Assembly (NCBI GenBank): GCA_945906715.1 | Contig: CAMDRK010000217.1 | Location: forward strand, 1 to 5,024 | Reading direction: 5' to 3' | DNA: 5,024 nt | Origin: Nitrospira lenta | Lineage (GTDB): Bacteria > Nitrospirota > Nitrospiria > Nitrospirales > Nitrospiraceae | Shown here: piece after piece, positions 1-4,017 of the stretch | How the letters are laid out: every line of letters starts with the position of its first letter | How positions within the stretch are numbered: position 1 is the stretch's first letter | Translations under genes and position numbers: made by a program | Notes under the pieces: generated by a model | What the model was told of the DNA's origin: nothing | Database searches by the model: none | The model's input: the letters and a program-made list of their open reading frames with translations, nothing else

Positions 1-141
1 TTAGGACTTGCGCGACGCCATCGTGTCGACATGCCGATCGTGCAGGAGATCAACGCGGTGTTGTTTGAGGGGAAATCGTGCCGGAAGGCGGTGACGGACC
101 TGATGGAGCGTGATGCAAAGCCGGAGAAAGGACAGCCGTGA
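1..141 (+). CDS. gpsA: Glycerol-3-phosphate dehydrogenase [NAD(P)+], C-terminal end (partial)
   Basis: The frame is open from base 1 to a TGA at 139-141 and gives 46 residues; the 5' part lies outside the window. The residues read LARRHRVDMPIVQEINAVLF, then EGKS, then a KAV..LMERD tail. This is the usual C-terminus of bacterial GpsA: the helical 'MPI...I..VLFEGKS.R.AV..LM.R' signature that closes the substrate-binding domain. The family reduces dihydroxyacetone phosphate to sn-glycerol 3-phosphate with NAD(P)H in the cytoplasm, feeding phospholipid synthesis. The stop overlaps the GTG start of larB by 4 bases (GTGA), so the two are probably co-transcribed and translationally coupled. The identification rests only on this tail, but the tail is distinctive. 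The catalytic and nucleotide-binding parts cannot be inspected. Confidence 0.88.
   Translation, partial: LGLARRHRVDMPIVQEINAVLFEGKSCRKAVTDLMERDAKPEKGQP
138..141 (+). other. GTGA start/stop overlap of gpsA and larB with AAAGGA ribosome-binding site
   Basis: GTG (138-140) is the larB start and TGA (139-141) the gpsA stop. AAAGGA at 127-132, inside the last gpsA codons, is five bases from the GTG. This fixes the larB start and points to reinitiation coupling. Confidence 0.75.
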
Positions 142-899
142 ATCCTGAGGCGCTGACACGTCTACTGACCGAAGTGCGAGCGGGTACCTTACCTGTGGAG
201 GCGGCTATCGGGCAGCTCCGTACCTTGCCCTATGAAGATCTTGGATTTGCCTCGGTCGATCACCACCGGTCGTTACGGCAGGGATTCCCCGAGGTCATTT
301 TCTGCGAGGGAAAGACATCGGCCCAGATTCGCGCTATTGCGAAAGCGTTGTTGAAACATCATCGCCCGCTGTTGGCGACGCGCGCGACCCGCCAGGTGGC
401 CACGCTTATCAAACGGCTTGATCGTCGAGCGGTCTATCATGACGAGGCGCGCATCGTCTCGATCCGTGACCCTAAGCGGCAGTTACAGGGGCATATCTTG
501 GTGATTACCGCCGGCACTTCGGATATTCCAGTTGCGGAGGAAGCGAAAGTCACAGCGGAGGTGATGGGGAGTCGGGTTGAGACGCTCTATGATGTGGGTG
601 TGGCCGGCATTCATCGGTTACTGGAGCGTCAGAGTCGGCTGCTGCAAGCCCGGGTGGTCGTGGTGGTGGCAGGGATGGACGGAGTGTTACCAAGCGTGGT
701 CGGCGGGTTAGTTCCCTGCCCAGTCGTGGCTGTGCCGACGAGTCGGGGCTACGGCGCAAGCTTCGGCGGGCTTGCTGCGTTGCTGACGATGTTGAACTCT
801 TGCGCGGCGGGAGTTGGGGTGATGAACATCGACAACGGGTTCGGGGCCGGCTGTCTCGCGCACCGCATTAACATGTTAGGGGTGAACGGTAAGGAGTGA
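138..899 (+). CDS. larB: LarB, nickel-pincer cofactor biosynthesis carboxylase/hydrolase
   Basis: Encodes 253 residues, the normal LarB length. The family carboxylates the pyridine ring of nicotinic acid adenine dinucleotide and cleaves the phosphoanhydride, giving pyridinium-3,5-dicarboxylate mononucleotide and AMP, the first step to the NPN cofactor. The C-terminal half (about residues 118-247) is the AIR-carboxylase-like (PurE-like) domain: ITAGTSDIPVAEEA (123-136), YDVGVAGIHRLL (151-162), VVAGMDGVLPSVVGGL (176-191), VPTSRGYGASFGG (199-211) and NSCAAGVGVMNIDNGFGAG (220-238). Cys222 in NSCAAG matches the cysteine that forms the family's transient cysteinyl-pyridine adduct. The N-terminal half is the less conserved LarB-specific region with DHHRSLRQGFPEVIFCEGK (41-59). 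The GTG start has AAAGGA (127-132) five bases upstream and overlaps the gpsA stop. No larE or larA lies nearby. A PurE paralogue is unlikely given these LarB-only motifs. Confidence 0.95.
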   Translation: MNPEALTRLLTEVRAGTLPVEAAIGQLRTLPYEDLGFASVDHHRSLRQGFPEVIFCEGKTSAQIRAIAKALLKHHRPLLATRATRQVATLIKRLDRRAVYHDEARIVSIRDPKRQLQGHILVITAGTSDIPVAEEAKVTAEVMGSRVETLYDVGVAGIHRLLERQSRLLQARVVVVVAGMDGVLPSVVGGLVPCPVVAVPTSRGYGASFGGLAALLTMLNSCAAGVGVMNIDNGFGAGCLAHRINMLGVNGKE

Positions 900-944
900 G
901 GGGCAAAGACGAATCTTCATACCCCTGACGCCTCACCCCTTACC
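888..944. repeat. Inverted repeat at the larB / exported-protein convergent junction
   Basis: The arms 888-901 (GGTAAGGAGTGAGG) and 931-944 (CCTCACCCCTTACC) are complementary at 13 of 14 positions, with a 29-base loop. The single mismatch (A895 against C937) is A-C in plus-strand RNA but becomes a U-G wobble in minus-strand RNA. The hairpin is therefore continuous in the transcript of the minus-strand gene, starting about 12 bases after its stop. The left arm includes the last three larB sense codons and its stop. No T-run follows on either strand, so this is not a canonical intrinsic terminator, though it could act as a 3'-end-protecting or Rho-assisted structure. An alternative perfect 8-base stem is 896-903 with 943-950. 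Confidence 0.55.
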
Positions 945-951
945 CCTCACG
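924..951. repeat. Heptamer tandem array, CCTCACC-like (4 units)
   Basis: Four consecutive 7-base units are CCTGACG, CCTCACC, CCTTACC and CCTCACG. They fill most of the 56-base gap between the two convergent genes. Two further units in opposite orientation (GGTAAGG, AGTGAGG) lie at 888-901 over the larB stop and form the inverted repeat there. Confidence 0.6.
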
Positions 952-955
952 GCTG

Positions 956-1507
956 TTACTTGACTTCGATCATTCCCCGTTTCGGCCAGGCCACCATCTG
1001 CGTCCTGGGACCTTTCTCGCCGTTCGCCAACAACTTGGCCCGCACTTCGTAGTGATAGAGTCCCGCTCCCGCCGGGGTTTTCTTCTGATCCAACCCATCC
1101 CACGTCAGGAGGACAGAAACGTGTGGAGGGGCTGCGCCGTTGGTTGAGGCGGTGTGTGGCTCCAGTGGCTTACGCGCGGTCAGAAAACGCAGTGAGTTTT
1201 TCGATGGTGACGTAAGGAACGAAGAGACTTCCAGTAGGGTCGCGCCATCCAGTTCCTTGGGTAGCTGGACCAAGGCGGAAAATTGCAACGGGCCGGATGA
1301 GACTGTATAGGGGTTTGGGGAGACGTTCAGATCGAGAATCTTGAGCTCAGGCTCTGGGCGCGGGGCCCGGTGAGGTTTCGATTTTGCTGAGGCGTCAAGC
1401 GGGGTCCAGAGTAACATCATGGCGCAGAGCAGTACCCAGACGACCCGACCACTCCACGATATGAATGGCTCCGAGCAGGGAGTGATGAGGGACCGGCAGA
1501 TTGTCAT
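956..1507 (-). CDS. Exported protein of unknown function with FlgD-like Ig-type domain
   Basis: I do not recognise this 183-residue protein by name. A polar N-terminus of about 20 residues leads to a hydrophobic core (VVWVLLCAMMLLW, 22-34) and a likely signal peptidase I site after DASA (38-41). The mature part starts with a basic, proline-rich linker (KSKPHRAPRPEPE). Next comes a beta-rich region: LKILDLNVSPNPY (55-67), FSALVQL (76-82), VSVLLTWDGLDQKKTPAG (130-147) and GLYHYEVRAKL (149-159). The 'SPNP...' plus 'WDG.D..G...G.Y.Y.v.A' pattern is that of FlgD Ig-like or related cell-surface Ig folds, which suggests a periplasmic or surface protein. The ATG at 1507 has no clear Shine-Dalgarno, but an in-frame stop lies two codons upstream, so the start cannot move farther out. 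It is convergent with larB and divergent from larC, so it belongs to neither operon. Confidence 0.72.
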   Translation of the reverse strand: MTICRSLITPCSEPFISWSGRVVWVLLCAMMLLWTPLDASAKSKPHRAPRPEPELKILDLNVSPNPYTVSSGPLQFSALVQLPKELDGATLLEVSSFLTSPSKNSLRFLTARKPLEPHTASTNGAAPPHVSVLLTWDGLDQKKTPAGAGLYHYEVRAKLLANGEKGPRTQMVAWPKRGMIEVK

Positions 1508-1542
1508 AGGGGATTAGCGCGTCACCAGCTATTGTTGCGAAG

Positions 1543-1559
1543 TGCCCAGACGACGGGCA
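1543..1559. repeat. Small GC-rich stem-loop in the exported-protein leader
   Basis: TGCCC (1543-1547) pairs with GGGCA (1555-1559) around a 7-base loop. It falls between the candidate transcription start near 1562 and the ATG at 1507, so it would lie in the 5' leader. It is too short to assign a role. Confidence 0.25.
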
Positions 1560-1568
1560 AGTGTAGTG

Positions 1569-1597
1569 GGGATAACACAGCGTCGGTAGGCTGTCAA
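1569..1597 (-). promoter_or_regulatory. Candidate sigma-70-type promoter for the exported-protein gene
   Basis: On the minus strand, a perfect TTGACA (1597 to 1592) is followed, after exactly 17 bases, by TATCCC (1574 to 1569). TGT directly precedes the hexamer as an extended -10 element. The -10 matches the consensus only partly. Transcription would begin near 1562, giving a leader of about 55 bases before the ATG at 1507. This is seen by eye only. Confidence 0.45.
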
Positions 1598-1634
1598 TGT
1601 ATTCAAGCGAGACGGGCGGGGCTGGCGGGGATTA

Positions 1635-1690
1635 GAAGTTCGAAGTTCGAAGTTCTGAGTTCGAAGTTCCAAAAACCTCGAACCTCAAAC
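1635..1690. repeat. Heptamer tandem array, GAAGTTC (5 units) with degenerate inverted units
   Basis: Units in strict 7-base phase run GAAGTTC three times, TGAGTTC and GAAGTTC (1635-1669). A degenerate CAAAAAC follows, then CTCGAAC and CTCAAAC (1677-1690), which resemble reverse complements of the first unit. Bases 1659-1668 and 1674-1683 pair at 9 of 10 positions around a 5-base loop, and the one mismatch becomes G-U in minus-strand RNA. The array lies between the two divergent candidate promoters. Frames read through it give the repetitive 'NFELRTSNFEL' pattern, a hallmark of non-coding heptamer repeats rather than protein. Confidence 0.7.
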
Positions 1691-1718
1691 CGTCGCCAGT
1701 CTCGTCTCGACGAGCCGA

Positions 1719-1747
1719 TTGCCGTTCGCAGGCAGCTTGGGTAATAT
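1719..1747 (+). promoter_or_regulatory. Candidate promoter for larC and downstream genes
   Basis: TTGCCG (1719-1724) and TAATAT (1742-1747) are separated by 17 bases. Each matches its consensus hexamer at four of six positions. Transcription would start near 1754, about 29 bases before the larC GTG. The small palindrome at 1701-1714 lies just upstream of the -35. This is a by-eye assignment. Confidence 0.35.
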
Positions 1748-1782
1748 GGGCGTGGTAAGTATTGAGTAGGGAAAGGACGCAC

Positions 1783-2988
1783 GTGGGCGCGCATCTCCAT
1801 TTCGATTGTTATTCCGGCATCAGCGGCGACATGATCCTCGGCGCGCTTGTGGATGTGGGCGTCCCGTTTTCCGACTTGGTGAGCGGGCTGAAACGGCTCA
1901 AGCTTTCAGGGTTTACGCTAAAGAAGCGGCGGGTGCATCGAGGGGCGATCCACGCTACGAAAGTGGATGTCGTGATCACGTCAGGATTGCGCAAGCCGCT
2001 CTCGCTTCATCGGATCCATGCCATACTCTCCGCGAGTCGAATTCCCGACAAGATCAAGCGGCAAAGCCGGTCGGTATTCGATCGATTGGCCGAAGCGGAA
2101 GGACATGCTCATCGCGTGGCCAAGGATCACGTCCATTTCCATGAAGTGGGGGTGCTGGATTCGTTTGTCGATATTGTCGGAGGGCTGATCTGCTGCGATC
2201 TGTTGGGCGTCACGCGTGTGACGTCTTCCCCTGTCAACGTGGGAGCCGGGATGCTGCAATCGGCTCATGGTATCCTGCCGGCGCCTGGTCCCGCGGTCGC
2301 CATTCTGGCGAAAGGAGCCCCGATATACAGTGCAGGCCCGCCCCGTGAGCTCACCACGCCGACCGGCATGGCGCTGTTACGTACGTTGACATCGGAGTTC
2401 GGCCCCATGCCGGTGATGACGCCGACGGCCATCGGTTATGGAGCGGGCGATGCCGATCCCGACGGCTGGCCGAATGCCTTGCGGGTGTTTCTCGCGCAAC
2501 CGGCATCCCGAGGAGTGCGGGAACAAGATACCGTGCTCCAGGTTGAAACGAACCTTGACGACGTAAACCCGCAAACGTATGAGTATGTGATGGAGCAGTT
2601 ATTCGCGCGCGGGGCGCTCGATGTCACGCTGACGCCGGTCATCATGAAACGTGGCCGGCCCGGCATCGTGTTGACCTGTCTCGCGACTTCGGCGCAGCTG
2701 GATCGAATTCTTGACGTCTTGTTTCAGGAAACGACAACGTTGGGAGTCCGGATTCGTGAGGTCATGCGACAGATTCTTCCCCGGCGGTTTGTCTCGGTGA
2801 AGGTGCGCGGTGGAATTGTTCGGATGAAGATCGCCGATGTGAGTGAGACGGCGGCCAAAGCGGCTCCGGAATATCTCGATTGCAGGCGGATAGCCGAACG
2901 GACGGGCCGCCCCGTAAAAGACGTGCTCGAAGACGCGGCCCTCGCCTATGCCAAACAGCGAGTCGCTAGGCCAACGGGCCGGGGATGA
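1783..2988 (+). CDS. larC: LarC, nickel insertase for the nickel-pincer nucleotide cofactor
   Basis: Encodes 401 residues from GTG 1783. LarC is the CTP-dependent cyclometallase that inserts nickel into the dithiolated pyridinium mononucleotide made by LarB and LarE. Visible motifs are HFDCYSGISGDMILGALVDVG (from residue 6), a His-rich stretch with HAH (108-110) and HVHFHEVG (116-123), ELTTPTGMALL (189-199), ETNLDDVNPQTYEYVMEQLF (255-274) and TPVIMKRGRPG (284-294). ETTTLGVR (316-323) and EYLDCRRIA (363-371) follow in the C-terminal, CTP-binding half. I prefer GTG 1783 over the in-frame TTG at 1762: AAAGGA (1772-1777) sits five bases before the GTG, and the family normally begins just before the FDC.SG motif. 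The gene is one uninterrupted frame, unlike Lactiplantibacillus plantarum, where larC is read through a programmed frameshift. Its stop overlaps the next gene's ATG. Confidence 0.95.
   Translation: MGAHLHFDCYSGISGDMILGALVDVGVPFSDLVSGLKRLKLSGFTLKKRRVHRGAIHATKVDVVITSGLRKPLSLHRIHAILSASRIPDKIKRQSRSVFDRLAEAEGHAHRVAKDHVHFHEVGVLDSFVDIVGGLICCDLLGVTRVTSSPVNVGAGMLQSAHGILPAPGPAVAILAKGAPIYSAGPPRELTTPTGMALLRTLTSEFGPMPVMTPTAIGYGAGDADPDGWPNALRVFLAQPASRGVREQDTVLQVETNLDDVNPQTYEYVMEQLFARGALDVTLTPVIMKRGRPGIVLTCLATSAQLDRILDVLFQETTTLGVRIREVMRQILPRRFVSVKVRGGIVRMKIADVSETAAKAAPEYLDCRRIAERTGRPVKDVLEDAALAYAKQRVARPTGRG
2985..2988 (+). other. ATGA start/stop overlap of larC and the antiporter gene
   Basis: ATG (2985-2987) starts the antiporter and TGA (2986-2988) ends larC. 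The preceding bases (GGGCCGGGG) offer only a weak Shine-Dalgarno, so translation probably depends on ribosomes finishing larC. Confidence 0.7.
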
Positions 2989-3992
2989 CGGTCCTCCTCT
3001 ATACCCTTCTCTTCCTCGTTTCTGTCGCAGTGACGCTGGGCGCATGCACGCTTTTTACAAACGCCATCGAGTGGGTGGGCAAGCGATTCAATCTGTCCGA
3101 AGGCGCGGTCGGCGGCGTGTTGGCGGCCATCGGCACCACACTTCCTGAAACCTCCATCCCAGTCATTGCCATTTTTTTCGGGGCCAGCCGTGCCGAAGCG
3201 GAGGTAGGGTTGGGCGCGATCCTCGGCGCTCCCTTCATGTTGACCACGCTGGTGATCCCCATCCTGGCCATCTTGCTGGTGGTCTACGCCAAACTTGGGA
3301 AGCGAACCGCCGCGTTCCGGTTGAACTATCGTGATGTGAGGGGTGATCTCTCCTTCTTTGTGGCGGCGTACAGCGTCGCGCTGGCCTGTGTATTTATTCC
3401 GTCTCGACTGGCGCATGCCGTCGCCGCCGTCGGGTTGATAGGCCTCTATCTTTATTACGTCAAACTGAAGTTTAGTGAGACTGATGAGGAGGGAGGCGAG
3501 GGTGGTGGGCTTGAGCCGCTGCTCTTTGCCAGAAAGGCGGCAACCCCATCGTTTGGACTCATCGGTCTTCAAGCATTCATCGGATTGGCTGGTCTCGCGC
3601 TCGGAGCGCATCTCTTTGTGCTCGCTGCAGAAACGATCGCGAGAGCCCTGTCGATATCTCCATTGATCCTGGCTCTTCTTGTCGCGCCCCTGGCGACCGA
3701 GTTGCCTGAGATGTCGAACAGTTTTCTCTGGCTCTACCGGAAGAAGGATCGGTTGGCGGTAGGGAATGTCACCGGTGCGATCGTCTTTCAGGGTACAATC
3801 CCGGTCTCGATCGGGCTCCTGGGCACGGACTGGACATTGGTGCCGACGGCATTGATCACCATGGTGCTCGCAGTGACCGCGGCCACCTTCTTATTGGCGC
3901 AGGCAGCGTGGGGCGCTCTCTGGCGACCCTGGTTGCTGAGCGGGAGCGCCATCCTTTATATAGGGTATGTAGTCTACTTGTACTGGGCCTAA
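2985..3992 (+). CDS. CaCA-superfamily (sodium/calcium exchanger-like) cation antiporter
   Basis: A 335-residue inner-membrane protein with about ten hydrophobic segments (near 3-22, 41-64, 76-101, 121-138, 143-159, 190-215, 224-249, 260-280, 284-306, 313-333). It divides into two halves joined by a charged, Gly/Glu-rich loop (about 160-185). Each half carries an alpha-repeat: AIGTTLPETSIP (48-59, Glu55) and APLATELPEMSN (234-245, Glu242). This is the inverted-repeat design of Na_Ca_ex domains, with the two ion-binding glutamates kept. Other ligand positions differ: the GNxxGSN motif reads GAILGAP (77-83) in the first half and GNVTGAI (260-266) in the second, and the Asp expected shortly after reads Gln269. 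Substrate is therefore uncertain: Ca2+, another divalent metal, or Na+/H+ exchange. The ATG overlaps the larC stop (ATGA), so the two are coupled. Confidence 0.85.
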   Translation: MTVLLYTLLFLVSVAVTLGACTLFTNAIEWVGKRFNLSEGAVGGVLAAIGTTLPETSIPVIAIFFGASRAEAEVGLGAILGAPFMLTTLVIPILAILLVVYAKLGKRTAAFRLNYRDVRGDLSFFVAAYSVALACVFIPSRLAHAVAAVGLIGLYLYYVKLKFSETDEEGGEGGGLEPLLFARKAATPSFGLIGLQAFIGLAGLALGAHLFVLAAETIARALSISPLILALLVAPLATELPEMSNSFLWLYRKKDRLAVGNVTGAIVFQGTIPVSIGLLGTDWTLVPTALITMVLAVTAATFLLAQAAWGALWRPWLLSGSAILYIGYVVYLYWA

Positions 3993-3996
3993 GGAA

Positions 3997-4010
3997 GTGC
4001 TGAGTGCTGA
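3997..4010 (+). repeat. Heptamer direct repeat GTGCTGA x2 upstream of pdxA
   Basis: Two exact tandem copies of GTGCTGA fill the short gap between the antiporter stop (3992) and the pdxA ATG (4018). They lie between a strong Shine-Dalgarno-like AAGGAA (3991-3996) and the start codon, leaving 21 bases instead of the usual 5-9. Confidence 0.7.
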
Positions 4011-4017
4011 GAAAAAC

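Larger units (their letters stand above)
1508..1782. other. Divergent intergenic region between exported-protein gene and larC
   Basis: These 275 bases hold no credible gene. They contain the candidate minus-strand promoter (1569-1597), the GAAGTTC heptamer array (1635-1690), a perfect 5-base stem with tetraloop (CTCGT 1701-1705 / ACGAG 1710-1714), the candidate larC promoter (1719-1747) and the larC ribosome-binding site (1768-1777). I could not recognise a NikR operator, a NiCo (czcD) riboswitch or a cobalamin riboswitch. Confidence 0.6.

Noticed and set aside
888..944. Canonical intrinsic terminator between larB and the exported-protein gene
   Set aside because: The stem is good, but the loop is 29 bases and no T-run follows on either strand.
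956..1507. Exported protein as a lipoprotein (VLLC at residues 25-28)
   Set aside because: The cysteine sits in the middle of the hydrophobic core, not at its end, and lacks the [AGS] residue before Cys. A DASA signal peptidase I site fits better.
1532..1744. 70-residue plus-strand open frame in the divergent region
   Set aside because: It runs through the GAAGTTC heptamers, giving repetitive SSKFEVLSSKF residues, has no ribosome-binding site and overlaps the promoter region.
1762..1782. TTG at 1762 as the larC start
   Set aside because: The AAAGGA ribosome-binding site lies inside this extension, the start near FDCYSGISGDM is the family norm, and GTG 1783 has ideal spacing.
1508..1782. Nickel/cobalt or cobalamin riboswitch, or NikR operator, upstream of larC
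   Set aside because: I found no recognisable core motif, and the predicted larC leader (about 29 bases) is too short for a riboswitch.
1603..1800. 65-residue minus-strand open frame containing NFELRTSNFEL
   Set aside because: This residue pattern is the translation of heptamer repeats and is a familiar false gene. It also overlaps the larC start.
2946..3611. 221-residue minus-strand open frame opposite larC and the antiporter
   Set aside because: It is polar and low in complexity with no domain signature, and lies opposite a well-supported membrane protein gene. It is a high-GC shadow.
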